Shown here: positions 8,302-16,987 of the stretch, one piece after another
How the letters are laid out: each line of letters opens with the position of its first letter
How positions within the stretch are numbered: the first letter of the stretch is position 1
DNA from: Sphingobacteriales bacterium
GTDB lineage: Bacteria > Bacteroidota > Bacteroidia > Chitinophagales > Chitinophagaceae
DNA length: 64,000 nucleotides
Direction: 5' to 3'
Assembly: GCA_027491165.1 (NCBI GenBank)
Contig: JAIXWS010000013.1
Span: 17,193-81,192, forward strand
Notes under the pieces: model-generated
The model's database searches: none
What the model was told of the DNA's origin: nothing
What the model saw: the letters and a program-made list of their open reading frames with translations, nothing else
Made by a program: the position numbers and the translations under genes

Positions 8302-9043
8302 TATCTTTAATCGCTTCTTGGTCATTCCAAATTGCCCAACTTTTCTCTGCTTGTAAATGGAGCATTTCTAATCCGTTTTTTACCAAGGCATTTCGTGCTT
8401 TTCCTTTTTGTAAAAACATCGTTTCTTCTGGGTTATAAATAAGGTCAAAAAGCAAATGCTCCTTTGTTAGAAATGAGTAGGGAATATTAGGGCATTCATT
8501 TGTGTTGGGGTGCATACCCAGCGGTGTAGTATTGACAATTAGTAGATGTTCTTGAATTGTTTTGGCCTCTATGCCTTCATAAGACAGATTGGCCTTGCCG
8601 CTGGCAGAAACCAATTGATAGGCAATGCCAAGTTCCGACAGTGCATAGCAAACCGCTTTTGAAGAACCCCCTGTTCCTAATACAAGCGCTTTGTTTATAT
8701 CTTTTCTTAGTAAGGGTTTTAGGCTTTCGGCAAATCCAATGTAATCTGTATTGAATCCATACAATTCACCATTGACTATTTTAATGCAATTGACCGCACC
8801 TATGTTTTTGGCGGATGTGCTTATTTTCTTTAAAAAAGGAATGACACTGCTTTTGTAAGGAATGGTTACGTTGAGGCCCTTTAGGTTTTCCGTTTCTTTG
8901 ATTAGTTTTTCGAGTGCTGATATAGAAGCAATAGGAAAGCTATTGTAGCGAGCATTCAATTGTTCTTGAGTAATTTTTTCATGGAAATAGCCTGGCGAAA
9001 AACTATGGCTGAGCGGATATCCAATGAGTCCATATTCCTGCAT
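8285..9043 (-). CDS. aroE: Shikimate dehydrogenase (NADP+)
   Basis: Reduces 3-dehydroshikimate to shikimate in the chorismate pathway. The 252-residue protein carries the substrate-binding start YGLIGYPLSHSFSP, the catalytic lysine segment LNVTIPYKS, NTDYIGF, the glycine-rich nucleotide loop LGTGGSSKAV, and the closing block GLEMLHLQAEKSW. All are in family order and the length is slightly short, as is usual for Bacteroidota AroE. The gene lies downstream of the ComA-like gene on the same strand, but a terminator-like hairpin separates them. Its 3' end overlaps the convergent methyltransferase gene by 17 bp. Confidence 0.95.
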   Translation of the reverse strand: MQEYGLIGYPLSHSFSPGYFHEKITQEQLNARYNSFPIASISALEKLIKETENLKGLNVTIPYKSSVIPFLKKISTSAKNIGAVNCIKIVNGELYGFNTDYIGFAESLKPLLRKDINKALVLGTGGSSKAVCYALSELGIAYQLVSASGKANLSYEGIEAKTIQEHLLIVNTTPLGMHPNTNECPNIPYSFLTKEHLLFDLIYNPEETMFLQKGKARNALVKNGLEMLHLQAEKSWAIWNDQEAIKDTISTK

Positions 9044-9054
9044 AAGTATTCATT

Positions 9055-9093
9055 GAAAAAGCGATTGCATTTTTAAGAAATGACAATCGCTTT
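9055..9093 (-). terminator. Terminator between comA-like gene and aroE
   Basis: AAAGCGATTGCATTT / AAATG-A-CAATCGCTTT pairs over 15 bp with a single bulged A and a TTAAG loop. Read on the minus strand it ends in TTTTT, fitting a Rho-independent terminator 27 bp after the ComA-like gene. Confidence 0.75.
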
Positions 9094-9119
9094 GTTAATA
9101 TTAAATGATCAATCCATCA

Positions 9120-9881
9120 TTATTTGTCAAGGTAAAAATGAAAAGTGTCTCCACGCAATCCAATGCGTGTTGCTTCTACAGGCAATACATCATTGGGTGC
9201 AATATTGCCTAAGTTTACATTTGCCCCCAGCAATTCCATAAAATAAACTTGCTGTGCCTTTTGTGGTGCTTCCCAAATTATTTTTTGAGCAGGAATTTGG
9301 GTTAATATCTCTTGAACCAATCCTTCGCGCACTTCTCCACTACCCCTATAGATGCCTACATTGCCTGCTTCACGCGCTTCAGCAATCACATATTTAGACC
9401 CCGCACTCAATTCTGAACGCATGAGTTCAATCCATTTGTAAGGGGGTATAATATGAGTAGCATCTTTAGAGCCAACTTCTGAAAACACAGTTACTTCTTT
9501 GGCCAGTCTTTCGATATAATGACATTTGGTGCTTTGATCAATGCTCATGGAGCCATCCGAAACCTCTACATGTTGCAATCCGTATTCTTTAACAATATTG
9601 AGGTAATCTTCGAATTGGCCTCTAATGGCAAATGCTTCAAAAAGGGTGCCCCCAAAATAAACAGGAATATCCTGCTCTTGATAGACTTCAATCTTTGCTT
9701 TTAAATTTGGTGTTACGGCAGCAGTCCCAAATCCTAATTTTACAATGTCAATATACGGTCGGGCAATGGAGATGAAATTTTTTACTTCTTCTATGGACAG
9801 TCCTTTGTCCATGATCATTGTCAATCCGTTGTTGCGAGGTATGCTCGTGCGTTCCGGAATATTCTTGAGTGGAAAATTCAT
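9120..9881 (-). CDS. Phosphosulfolactate synthase family (ComA-like)
   Basis: TIM-barrel enzyme family that adds sulfite to phosphoenolpyruvate to give phosphosulfolactate. The 253-residue protein matches ComA from end to end: MIMDKGLSIEEV, YIDIVKLGFGTA, VYFGGTLFEAFA, EVSDGSMSI, FSEVGSKD, and VIAEAREAGNVGIYRG. In methanogens the reaction starts coenzyme M synthesis; Bacillus uses a homologue for sulfolactate. In Bacteroidota the product might feed sulfolactate or sulfonolipid chemistry, which is an inference. No ComB or ComC phosphatase/dehydrogenase lies next to it. A TACCTTTG box upstream suggests its own promoter. Confidence 0.85.
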   Translation of the reverse strand: MNFPLKNIPERTSIPRNNGLTMIMDKGLSIEEVKNFISIARPYIDIVKLGFGTAAVTPNLKAKIEVYQEQDIPVYFGGTLFEAFAIRGQFEDYLNIVKEYGLQHVEVSDGSMSIDQSTKCHYIERLAKEVTVFSEVGSKDATHIIPPYKWIELMRSELSAGSKYVIAEAREAGNVGIYRGSGEVREGLVQEILTQIPAQKIIWEAPQKAQQVYFMELLGANVNLGNIAPNDVLPVEATRIGLRGDTFHFYLDK

Positions 9882-9907
9882 AAATGCAAAACTTGAAATG
9901 TTGAGCC

Positions 9908-9915
9908 CAAAGGTA
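9908..9915 (-). promoter_or_regulatory. -7 promoter box of the ComA-like gene
   Basis: CAAAGGTA on the plus strand reads TACCTTTG on the minus strand, a perfect TAnnTTTG box about 26 bp upstream of the ATG. The nearest TTG upstream is only 16 bp away, so the -33 element is weak. Confidence 0.4.
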
Positions 9916-10014
9916 AGCCCAATTGACTTATCAATGGGTATTGTTTAGCTATACTTTTTTTGGCAATAAATTATAGGTGCTTTTGCTACCTTAGCAATTA
10001 ATTTGTTTTTAACT

Positions 10015-10308
10015 ATGAAACGTAATGTGCCTATTTTAGGCTTTATTCTTGGGGCAATAGTCCCTTTACTTGGCTTTGCTGTAGTGTACTTGATTTTTAG
10101 AAATCCCAATCAATCGCTAGAAAGCTTTTTTTCGGTGTATTGGGCTAATAATAAAATGTTTGCCAAATTGATGACTTTAAGCATTTTGGCCAACCTTATT
10201 CCATTTGTCTATTGTAATTTCAAACGTTACGATTATGTGTCACGTGGCATTTTTGTTGCTACAATGCTGTATGTAGTGTTTATTGTCTTGCTCATGTTTG
10301 TATGGTAA
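10015..10308 (+). CDS. Small conserved membrane protein upstream of lpxB
   Basis: The ATG at 10015 gives a 97-residue protein (MKRNVPILGFILGAIVPLLG...); the track start at 10003 is a TTG four codons earlier. Three hydrophobic membrane segments are visible, at about residues 6-28, 48-67 and 76-97, with a short polar stretch between the first two. No motif or enzymatic residue stands out. Similar small membrane proteins are often found just before lpxB in Bacteroidota, which suggests an envelope role. I do not recognise a named family. A TACCTTAG sequence at 9987 resembles a -7 box with one mismatch. Confidence 0.7.
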   Translation: MKRNVPILGFILGAIVPLLGFAVVYLIFRNPNQSLESFFSVYWANNKMFAKLMTLSILANLIPFVYCNFKRYDYVSRGIFVATMLYVVFIVLLMFVW

Positions 10309-10328
10309 TGCTTTAATACATCCTATCC

Positions 10329-11429
10329 TTGAAATATTATATTATAGCAGGCGAGGCCAGTGGCGATTTGCACGGGAGCAATTTAATTAAGGCTCTTCGC
10401 AATCTAGATGCACATGCCCATGTTCGATGCTGGGGTGGAGATAAGATGCAAGCGGCTGGCGCAACATTGGTTAAGCACTATAAAGACTTAGCCTTTATGG
10501 GATTTGTAGAAGTGATCAAACACTTGGGTACCATTTTGGGTAATTTGTCCTTTTGTAAAAAAGATATTTTGGATTACCGTCCTGATGTTTTGGTCTTGAT
10601 TGATTACCCGGGCTTTAATTTACGTATCGCCAAATGGGCAAAACAGCAAGGTATCAAAGTGGTTTATTACATATCCCCACAAGTATGGGCTTGGAAAGAA
10701 AGTCGCGTTCATACGATAAAGTCCTCAGTAGATAAAATGCTGGTTATTCTTCCATTCGAAGTAGATTTTTATAAAAAATGGAAGTTGGATGTTCTGTATA
10801 CAGGGCATCCGCTAATTGAGGTTGTGCAGCAAGAAATAGAGCGTAATCCAATTGTGCCTATCGCTCAAAAGCCAATCATAGCCCTACTGCCCGGTAGTAG
10901 AGAGCAAGAAATCAAAGTGAAGCTTCCGATAATGTTGTCGGTAGTTGATGCTTTCCCAGAATACCAATTTGTTGTGGCACAGGCCCCTTCATTGCCCGAC
11001 GATTTATTATTACACATTATTGGTGATAAGCCCGTTTTATTGGCAAAAGACCAAACGTATAATCTGCTCAAACAAGCCAAAGCAGGCTTGATTACAAGTG
11101 GTACCGCTACCTTAGAAACGGCTTTGTTTGGCTTGCCTCAAGTGGTTTGCTATAAGGGCAATGCCGCTTCTTTTTGGTTGGCCAAAAAACTAGTAAAGGT
11201 CAAATACATTTCATTGGTCAATTTGATTATGGATAAGCCAATTGTTACAGAGCTGATCCAAGACGATTTAAACAAAGAAAACCTCATTGCCGAGCTGCAT
11301 AAAATGTTGACTGAAGGCCCAGTATTAGATTCGATGAAAAAAGAATACAAAGAACTGTGGCACAAGCTGGGCTCAAAACCTGCATCTGCACTAGCTGCAA
11401 GCGAAATATTGCTAATAGCTCAAAATTAA
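10329..11429 (+). CDS. lpxB: Lipid-A-disaccharide synthase
   Basis: Inner-membrane-associated GT-B glycosyltransferase that condenses UDP-diacylglucosamine with lipid X in lipid A synthesis. The 366-residue protein begins KYYIIAGEASGDLHGSNL and contains LIDYPGFNLRIAKWAK, YYISPQVWAWKESR, LPGSREQEI and TSGTATLETALFG, all LpxB signatures. The start codon is TTG at 10329; no ATG fits because the family motif begins at residue 2. It follows the small membrane gene by 20 bp and precedes the Old Yellow Enzyme gene by 12 bp, so these are likely one transcript. Confidence 0.95.
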   Translation: MKYYIIAGEASGDLHGSNLIKALRNLDAHAHVRCWGGDKMQAAGATLVKHYKDLAFMGFVEVIKHLGTILGNLSFCKKDILDYRPDVLVLIDYPGFNLRIAKWAKQQGIKVVYYISPQVWAWKESRVHTIKSSVDKMLVILPFEVDFYKKWKLDVLYTGHPLIEVVQQEIERNPIVPIAQKPIIALLPGSREQEIKVKLPIMLSVVDAFPEYQFVVAQAPSLPDDLLLHIIGDKPVLLAKDQTYNLLKQAKAGLITSGTATLETALFGLPQVVCYKGNAASFWLAKKLVKVKYISLVNLIMDKPIVTELIQDDLNKENLIAELHKMLTEGPVLDSMKKEYKELWHKLGSKPASALAASEILLIAQN

Positions 11430-11441
11430 ATAGGATCTCTG

Positions 11442-12506
11442 ATGAGCAAATTGTTTTCCCCCTTTACCTTAAAAAGTATCACGTTTAAAAACAGGATTGT
11501 GGTATCACCCATGTGCATGTATTCCTGCATTGATGGTTTTGCTACTAATTTTCATTTGGTGCATTTGGGCACACGTGCGATGGGTGGCGCGGCTCTTATC
11601 ATTCAAGAAGCCACCGCCGTATTGCCGGAAGGGCGCATTAGTTATGCCGATATGGGCATCTGGAAAGATGAGCATATTGAAAAGTTAAGAGAGATGAATC
11701 AATTTATTCATCAACAAGGTTCGGTAGCAGGGATACAATTAGCTCATGCTGGACGCAAAGCCAGTGCAGAAACTGCTTGGAACGGCGGTCGTCAAATACA
11801 GGAGGGCGAAAATTCTTGGTTGCCTGTTGCGCCCTCGCCAATTCCTTTTCATGAAAAAGATAGAACCCCGAAAGAATTATCCTGCGAGGAGATAAAATTA
11901 ATCGTTCAAGCATTTAAAGATGCTGCAAAACGCTCTCTGCAAGCGGGTTTCAAAGTGTTGGAAATACATGCGGCACATGGATATTTAATCCATGAATTTT
12001 ATTCGCCTCTCAGCAATTTCAGAACGGATGAGTATGGGGGTAGTTTTGATAATCGCATTCGTTTTTTGTTAGACATTATTGACGCGGTGCAAACAGAATG
12101 GCCTAATGATCTTCCTTTATTGGTACGCATTTCTGCAACAGATTGGGTAGAGGGCGGATGGACTATTGAAGATTCTGTAAGCTTATCTATGATATTAAAA
12201 GAAAGAGGTGTCGATTTAATTGACGTGTCTAGTGCAGCTAATATTCCTAAAGCGCCCATTCCTGTTGCGCCTAATTACCAAGTGCCGCTTGCGGCCCAAA
12301 TCAAGCAAGAAGCCAATATGCCAACAGCTGCTGTGGGTTTGATTACCGGGGCACAGCAAGCCGAAGATATTCTACAAAACAATGAAGCAGATCTAATATT
12401 CATGGGCAGAGAATTATTGCGGAATCCTTACTTTCCTTTGCAAGCTGCCAAACAGCTGGGAGCGGATATCGCCTGGCCAAAACAATATGATCGCTCGAAA
12501 ATTTAA
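11442..12506 (+). CDS. Old Yellow Enzyme family NADPH:flavin oxidoreductase (YqjM-type)
   Basis: FMN-dependent TIM-barrel ene-reductase that reduces activated C=C bonds with NAD(P)H. The 354-residue protein has the YqjM/NamA subclass features: a cysteine in [10 protein letters not shown] near the flavin, [10 protein letters not shown], and [25 protein letters not shown] with the His-Ala-His ligand-binding set. The C-terminal phosphate-binding parts AVGLITG and [13 protein letters not shown] are also present. Its physiological substrate is unknown; the family is often a detoxifier of electrophiles. It is likely co-transcribed with lpxB and the following DUF922 gene. Confidence 0.92.
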   Translation: MSKLFSPFTLKSITFKNRIVVSPMCMYSCIDGFATNFHLVHLGTRAMGGAALIIQEATAVLPEGRISYADMGIWKDEHIEKLREMNQFIHQQGSVAGIQLAHAGRKASAETAWNGGRQIQEGENSWLPVAPSPIPFHEKDRTPKELSCEEIKLIVQAFKDAAKRSLQAGFKVLEIHAAHGYLIHEFYSPLSNFRTDEYGGSFDNRIRFLLDIIDAVQTEWPNDLPLLVRISATDWVEGGWTIEDSVSLSMILKERGVDLIDVSSAANIPKAPIPVAPNYQVPLAAQIKQEANMPTAAVGLITGAQQAEDILQNNEADLIFMGRELLRNPYFPLQAAKQLGADIAWPKQYDRSKI

Positions 12507-12521
12507 TAATCATCTATCGAT

Positions 12522-13058
12522 ATGAAAGCGTTGCGTTTTTTTTGGGTTTTTGTTTTCGCCTCCTGTTCGTTCGGGTCCTATGCTCAAAAGGTTCAGGCCA
12601 CAGTTACCATGAACAGCAGTTCAGACAAGGTCGGTCAAATCGTTTATCGCAAAGGACAATTATTGCGCATCAAGGATTTTGAAGGGAGCGAAGAAAAAGA
12701 AATGAGGGCAATTGCGATGACCTATTCAGGAGTAAGCCTAAACTACTCTGCTGCAATAAAGGCCGATCAAATTTTTATAAACATCAATCTTTGTCCCACA
12801 TTTGATAAAGAAAAATCTTGGTTTCTAGAGGAGCATAAAAACCAAAGAACTCTTGATCACGAACAGCTGCATTTTGACATCACTGTGATCAATGCCTGTG
12901 CCTTATACAAGGCTTTAAAGGCTTTTTCTTTTAGTTCAAAATTTGAAAAGGAAATAGTTGAATTACAAGCAAAGTATCGGACCCAAAATGAAGCCTTACA
13001 AGACCTTTACGATTCCGAGACCAACAATGGCATCCATAAAGAAAAGCAAGCAGAGTAG
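12522..13058 (+). CDS. Secreted DUF922-type putative zinc protease
   Basis: Protein of 178 residues with a signal peptide (MKALRFFWVFVFASCSFGSYAQ). A zinc-protease-like HExxH appears as LDHEQLHFDITVINA near residue 115, as in DUF922 proteins. It should act in the periplasm or outside the cell. The stop TAG at 13056 is odd: the same frame continues YEKIKKQLADCNDCYE before TAA at 13107. That resembles a natural C-terminal helix, so TAG may have replaced a TGG tryptophan codon. The catalytic motif is upstream and intact, so the protein may still work. Confidence 0.75.
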   Translation: MKALRFFWVFVFASCSFGSYAQKVQATVTMNSSSDKVGQIVYRKGQLLRIKDFEGSEEKEMRAIAMTYSGVSLNYSAAIKADQIFININLCPTFDKEKSWFLEEHKNQRTLDHEQLHFDITVINACALYKALKAFSFSSKFEKEIVELQAKYRTQNEALQDLYDSETNNGIHKEKQAE

Positions 13059-13257
13059 TATGAAAAGATAAAAAAGCAGTTGGCAGACTGTAATGATTGT
13101 TACGAATAAGGTACAATTTGCTTTTCAAATCTCTATGCCAAAGGCTACTTCAAATCATAATCCTTGACCATTTGCTGGTCTCATTTGGTATATAATGCTA
13201 TTCAAGCCGCAGCGCAATTGAAGGTAAGTACGTCTTGTATGATTGTCCTGAGGCGCT

Positions 13258-13291
13258 AAAAAAGAATCCCTGCAAAGGGATTGCAGGGATT
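13258..13291 (-). terminator. Rho-independent terminator of hisS
   Basis: AATCCCTGCAA and TTGCAGGGATT form a perfect 11-bp stem around a 5-base loop. On the minus strand the stem is followed by CTTTTTT. It lies about 29 bp past the hisS stop. Confidence 0.85.
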
Positions 13292-13319
13292 TGAAGTGGA
13301 TTTTGATTTTACACTGCGC

Positions 13320-14699
13320 TTAGGATAGTGTTTTGATTAAAACTTCAATGCTGATTTTTGTTTGTGTACCTGCGGCAAAATTTTTGATGCGCACATTTCC
13401 TTGCTCGCGCTCTTCATTTTCAATAATGATGGCAAAGGGAATGCTGCGATTGAAAATGTATTTCATTTGTTTGTCAAACTTAAGCGGCTCGGGGTAAATT
13501 TCTGCAGCGATATTTTGGCTGCGCAATTGCTTTAAAATATTTAAAGCATATAGTTCATTTTCGCCGCCAGTATTGACAATCATCGCTTTTGTGCCTACTC
13601 CTATTTCTGCTGGAAATAAGTGTAATTCTTCCATTACATCATATATCCTGTCAATGCCAAAAGAGACACCTACACCCGAAAGGTCTTTTAAGCCAAATAA
13701 ACCCGTAAGGTCGTCATAGCGGCCACCACCACCAATGCTGCCCATTTTGATGCGTGGATCATTGCAATTCACTTCGACAATAATGCCCGTGTAATAGCTC
13801 AGTCCGCGTGCTAGGGTGAAATCAATTTTCAATGTTGAGTTGTTCCACTCAAGCTTAGCTAATGTGCTGTGGTAGGCAATCGTATCGCGCAATTCTTTGA
13901 TGCCCAATATCCCTTCGCTAATTTCTGTAGCAATAAATTCCTGTTCCAGCCTATCAAGTTCTGTACAATTTATCAAGCGGATAATGTCCTGAATCTGTTT
14001 GTCAGTCAATCCTCTTTCGCTTAATTCTTTCACAACACCTTCTTCGCCCACTTTGTCTAGCTTGTCAATGGCTGTGGTAATGTCTACCAGCTTTTCTTCG
14101 GCACCACAATATTGGGCTATGCCCGTCAACACCTTGCGACTATTGATTCTTACAACAACCTCTGGTACTGCTAATTGAAAAAATGCTTCGCGGTAGATGT
14201 ATAATAATTCGGCTTCGTTGATAAGCGAATTGCTACCTACAATGTCGACATCGCATTGCCAAAACTCGCGATAGCGTCCTTTTTGTGGGCGGTCGGCACG
14301 CCACACGGGTTGCATCTGATAGCGTCGGAAAGGGAATTGCAATTCGCTTTGGTGCATCACTACATAGCGAGCAAAAGGTATGGTGAGGTCGTAGCGAAGC
14401 GCACGCTCAGTGAGGTTGACATCGTTTTTGCCTTGCAATACATTTTCTAGTGCACTACGTGTTTTGTCGTGTTTGTTCGGGTCGTTCAGTCCATTATTCA
14501 GCACCTTGAAAACCAAGCGATCGCCTTCCTCTCCATATTTACCCATAAGGGTTGTGAGGTTTTCCATACTCGGGGTTTCGATGGGCTGAAAGCCACATTG
14601 CTCAAATATATTGCGCAATGTAGCGAGTAAGAATAGGCGTTTGCGCACCACTTCTGGTGTGAGGTCGCGTGTGCCTTGAGGTACAGATGGTTTAGACAT
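13320..14699 (-). CDS. hisS: Histidine-tRNA ligase
   Basis: Class II aminoacyl-tRNA synthetase that charges tRNA-His. The 459-residue protein shows QGTRDLTPEVVRKR, motif 2 in RYQMQPVWRADRPQKGRYREF, the histidine-specific ARGLSYYTG segment, motif 3 within GGGGRYDDL, and a C-terminal anticodon-binding domain from about residue 365. A TATTTTTG promoter box ends 7 bp before the ATG. A low-molecular-weight phosphatase gene lies 33 bp upstream on the same strand. A clean terminator follows. Identification secure. Confidence 0.96.
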   Translation of the reverse strand: MSKPSVPQGTRDLTPEVVRKRLFLLATLRNIFEQCGFQPIETPSMENLTTLMGKYGEEGDRLVFKVLNNGLNDPNKHDKTRSALENVLQGKNDVNLTERALRYDLTIPFARYVVMHQSELQFPFRRYQMQPVWRADRPQKGRYREFWQCDVDIVGSNSLINEAELLYIYREAFFQLAVPEVVVRINSRKVLTGIAQYCGAEEKLVDITTAIDKLDKVGEEGVVKELSERGLTDKQIQDIIRLINCTELDRLEQEFIATEISEGILGIKELRDTIAYHSTLAKLEWNNSTLKIDFTLARGLSYYTGIIVEVNCNDPRIKMGSIGGGGRYDDLTGLFGLKDLSGVGVSFGIDRIYDVMEELHLFPAEIGVGTKAMIVNTGGENELYALNILKQLRSQNIAAEIYPEPLKFDKQMKYIFNRSIPFAIIIENEEREQGNVRIKNFAAGTQTKISIEVLIKTLS

Positions 14700-14706
14700 A
14701 TGGAGG

Positions 14707-14714
14707 CAAAAATA
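14707..14714 (-). promoter_or_regulatory. -7 promoter box directly before hisS
   Basis: Minus-strand TATTTTTG fits TAnnTTTG and ends 7 bases before the hisS ATG, so a transcript from here would be leaderless or nearly so. No TTG is seen at the expected -33 distance. Confidence 0.4.
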
Positions 14715-14732
14715 GTGCTTAATCTTTGATGA

Positions 14733-15188
14733 TTAATGATACTTGTCAATGATTTTGTGGCAGGTTTTTTCGATAAGTTCATACACGGGTAAATAGCCGC
14801 TTTCATCCCCATACCATGGATCGGGTACTGATTCTGTACTGCCTTCATGGAGCTCACTGAGGAAGAGTTTTACTTTGTGCATGGGTGCATTGGTGCCGCC
14901 TATTTTTTCGATAGCTTGATATACATCTGCGGCCAGAGCATAAATGAGGTCGTACTCTTCAAGATGCCTTGCTAGCAATAATGTGGCTCTTTGCTGGCTG
15001 ATGTCGATGCCCTTTTGTATGCATATTTTTTGGGAGAAAGGATGGGGCGCTTCGCCAATATGGTAGCCGTTGGTACCTGCCGAATCGATTATCCAATCTA
15101 AACTATTCTCTTTTGCCATTTTGCGTAAAACACCCTCTGCAATGGGTGATCGGCAAATATTGCCCAGGCATACCATTAATATTTTCAT
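14733..15188 (-). CDS. Low-molecular-weight protein-tyrosine phosphatase
   Basis: Cytosolic phosphatase of 151 residues. The catalytic P-loop is at the N terminus, VCLGNICRSP (CX5R(S)), and the general-acid aspartate loop is VPDPWYGDE near residue 118. These are the two defining elements of the family. Relatives dephosphorylate tyrosine kinases involved in polysaccharide export, or arginine-phosphorylated proteins; which applies here cannot be told. It precedes hisS by 33 bp on the same strand. Confidence 0.93.
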   Translation of the reverse strand: MKILMVCLGNICRSPIAEGVLRKMAKENSLDWIIDSAGTNGYHIGEAPHPFSQKICIQKGIDISQQRATLLLARHLEEYDLIYALAADVYQAIEKIGGTNAPMHKVKLFLSELHEGSTESVPDPWYGDESGYLPVYELIEKTCHKIIDKYH

Positions 15189-15364
15189 TGTTTAGAATAT
15201 TTTTCCGAGTGTAAAGTACTTGTTGCTTTTAATTATCCGATGCCTAAGTTATAGAAGCGCTTATCTAGATGAAGGGCTGTTGTGTTCAGTCCATTTTGAG
15301 GCGGAGTAAAAGCCTGTAGCGCGAGCCCGCTGCATGCAACATGTTTTTTATTGGTGGGCCTAGG

Positions 15365-15401
15365 CCACAAAAAAGCACCACAAAACCTTGTGGTGCTTTT
15401 T
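15365..15401 (-). terminator. Terminator downstream of the redoxin gene
   Basis: AAAAAGCACCACAA / TTGTGGTGCTTTTT forms a perfect 14-bp stem with an AACC loop. The minus strand ends in TTTTTT. It lies 13 bp after the stop of the 15414-16022 gene and symmetrical A/T tails could let it work in both directions. Confidence 0.88.
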
Positions 15402-15413
15402 GCCTGAATTATT

Positions 15414-16022
15414 TTATTTTTTCCATTTGATGGTGCATCCCACAGCCTTTGTTTCAGTAAGGCTTACCGGGTTTCCTTCTTGGATATTTTTAAGGGCTTG
15501 CTCTACATATTTTTGTTCCGCCAATTGGTAGTTTTCCCAATTGTTGTCTATTGCACCAATATACTCTACACTGTTTTTGCCCTCTGTATTGCGCAACAAA
15601 TATACCTGTGGCGTGCGTGCTGCACCAAATTGTTTCGCTACGGCCTGGGTCTCGTCATAAAGATAAACAAAGGGAAAGCCTTTTTGTTTAGCTCGTTCTT
15701 GCATTTTTTTGTACGAATCTTCGGGCGAGACTTTGGGGTCATTGGAGTTGATGGCCACTACGGGATATCCTTGTAAGGAATAATTGAGGTGTAATTGAAT
15801 AATACGATCTTCGTATGCCCTAGAATAAGGGCAATGGTTACAGGTAAAAACGACAATGTACCCTTTGGCTTTTGGGATGGATGCCAAGGAGACCATTTGC
15901 CCATCAATATTTTTTAGCTCAAAATCTTTGACTTCCGAACCTATCTTATAGCCTTCTTGTGCTATAGAGCTGCATGCAATACTGCATAGGGCGATGATGC
16001 ATCCAATTAGTTTTTTCATCAT
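15414..16022 (-). CDS. Secreted thioredoxin-fold redoxin (CNHC active site)
   Basis: Protein of 202 residues with a signal peptide (MMKKLIGCIIALCSIACSSIAQ) and an AhpC/TSA-redoxin fold. The active site reads VFTCNHCPYSRAYEDR, a C-x-H-C dithiol as in DsbA-like oxidants rather than the CGPC of reductants. The conserved cis-proline region is present as ARTPQVYLL. It should act on periplasmic thiols. Its start shares one base with the stop of the upstream TlpA-like gene, so the two are translationally coupled. Partner proteins are unknown. Confidence 0.85.
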   Translation of the reverse strand: MMKKLIGCIIALCSIACSSIAQEGYKIGSEVKDFELKNIDGQMVSLASIPKAKGYIVVFTCNHCPYSRAYEDRIIQLHLNYSLQGYPVVAINSNDPKVSPEDSYKKMQERAKQKGFPFVYLYDETQAVAKQFGAARTPQVYLLRNTEGKNSVEYIGAIDNNWENYQLAEQKYVEQALKNIQEGNPVSLTETKAVGCTIKWKK

Positions 16023-16501
16023 TATCTGTGGTTGATTATATAAGACGCGAGGTCATTTTTAGTGGAAAAATAAGTTTCTTTAAAGCTGAGTTTCCTGCCT
16101 TTTTGGTACAAGAAGGTGGCCGGTATACTGCCCTGCCAAGAGGGTTCTAGCTGGTTAATCCAAATGTTGGGATCGCCGGCATCTAACAAATGAGTTTCCA
16201 TGCTGATTTTCTTTTTGGCCAAGAAGGTATTTACCAGAGCAAGATTATTGATGGCATCTAGGCTCATCAGAATAAACTTAATGGGCTTTCCTTGCAGCTC
16301 TTTGGCTAGCGTTTTGAAGTGTGGTAATTCTTTGACACAGGGGCCACACCATGTTGCCCAAAAATTGACTACATAAACCGTGTCATTATCCTGCACAACC
16401 CGCTCCTGAAATTGCTCGAGCGAAAAGATATCCGCTACAGCATTTTTTTGAGCCGTGGAGCTAAGGCTTATAAACAAAAGCATAAGGAATATGTAACGCA
16501 T
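16022..16501 (-). CDS. TlpA-like thiol-disulfide oxidoreductase
   Basis: Secreted 159-residue thioredoxin-like protein with a signal peptide (MRYIFLMLLFISLSSTAQ) and active site FWATWCGPCVKELPHF. The cis-proline segment is SIPATFLYQKG. TlpA and ResA proteins keep periplasmic cysteines reduced, for example in cytochrome c assembly. No cytochrome genes are nearby. It is the first gene of a two-gene operon with the CNHC redoxin. Confidence 0.88.
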   Translation of the reverse strand: MRYIFLMLLFISLSSTAQKNAVADIFSLEQFQERVVQDNDTVYVVNFWATWCGPCVKELPHFKTLAKELQGKPIKFILMSLDAINNLALVNTFLAKKKISMETHLLDAGDPNIWINQLEPSWQGSIPATFLYQKGRKLSFKETYFSTKNDLASYIINHR

Positions 16502-16530
16502 AAAGAAGTACTCATTAAGTTCTGACAGTT

Positions 16531-16538
16531 CAAATATA
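16531..16538 (-). promoter_or_regulatory. -7 box of the TlpA/redoxin operon
   Basis: Minus-strand TATATTTG matches TAnnTTTG about 29 bp upstream of the ATG. A TTG lies 15 bp further up, which is shorter than the usual spacing. Confidence 0.4.
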
Positions 16539-16628
16539 GCCTACAAACGAAAGCAATTCCTTTTCTAGGGTTTTTTATAAAAAAGAAAGCACTTGGCCTA
16601 AGGTATGGTCGCATTAAACATTATCCAT

Positions 16629-16636
16629 TACTTTTG
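16629..16636 (+). promoter_or_regulatory. -7 box just before the 16645 gene
   Basis: TACTTTTG fits the -7 consensus and ends 8 bases before the ATG at 16645. No TTG sits at the usual -33 distance. Confidence 0.4.
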
Positions 16637-16644
16637 CTAGAGCT

Positions 16645-16977
16645 ATGGAAGACTTTGAACAACGTTGGATTAATGTTGAATTTTTTATTAGGGAGCGTTT
16701 TGGCAAAAAACCAGACGTAGAGGCTATTTTATACCTTATCGGCATCAACGAGTTGGGCGCATTCCCCGAAGGGAAAAATTTTACAAAAGAACAGAAGCAA
16801 GACTTAATGCACATAGCAGTATGTAAATTGCTGAGTCAAGTAGGCATTTATGTCTTAGATAAGTTTGACGATGAGGGCTGGCCACATTATATCGCCACAG
16901 GAGTAGAAGCGCCAACGACGCTGAAAGAGCAAGAGCAATTATTGCAAGAATGTATCATCCGTTATTTCGAAGCATAA
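16645..16977 (+). CDS. Conserved hypothetical cytosolic protein
   Basis: Protein of 110 residues, soluble and acidic, with no signal peptide or membrane segment. Landmarks are ERFGKKPDVEAILYLIGINELG near residue 16 and a C-terminal helical stretch. The pattern suggests a small alpha-helical domain. I believe similar proteins occur widely in Bacteroidota but cannot name a family. It is followed after 10 bp by the flippase gene on the same strand, so they are probably co-transcribed from the TACTTTTG box just upstream. Confidence 0.75.
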   Translation: MEDFEQRWINVEFFIRERFGKKPDVEAILYLIGINELGAFPEGKNFTKEQKQDLMHIAVCKLLSQVGIYVLDKFDDEGWPHYIATGVEAPTTLKEQEQLLQECIIRYFEA

Positions 16978-16987
16978 GCAATATTCA

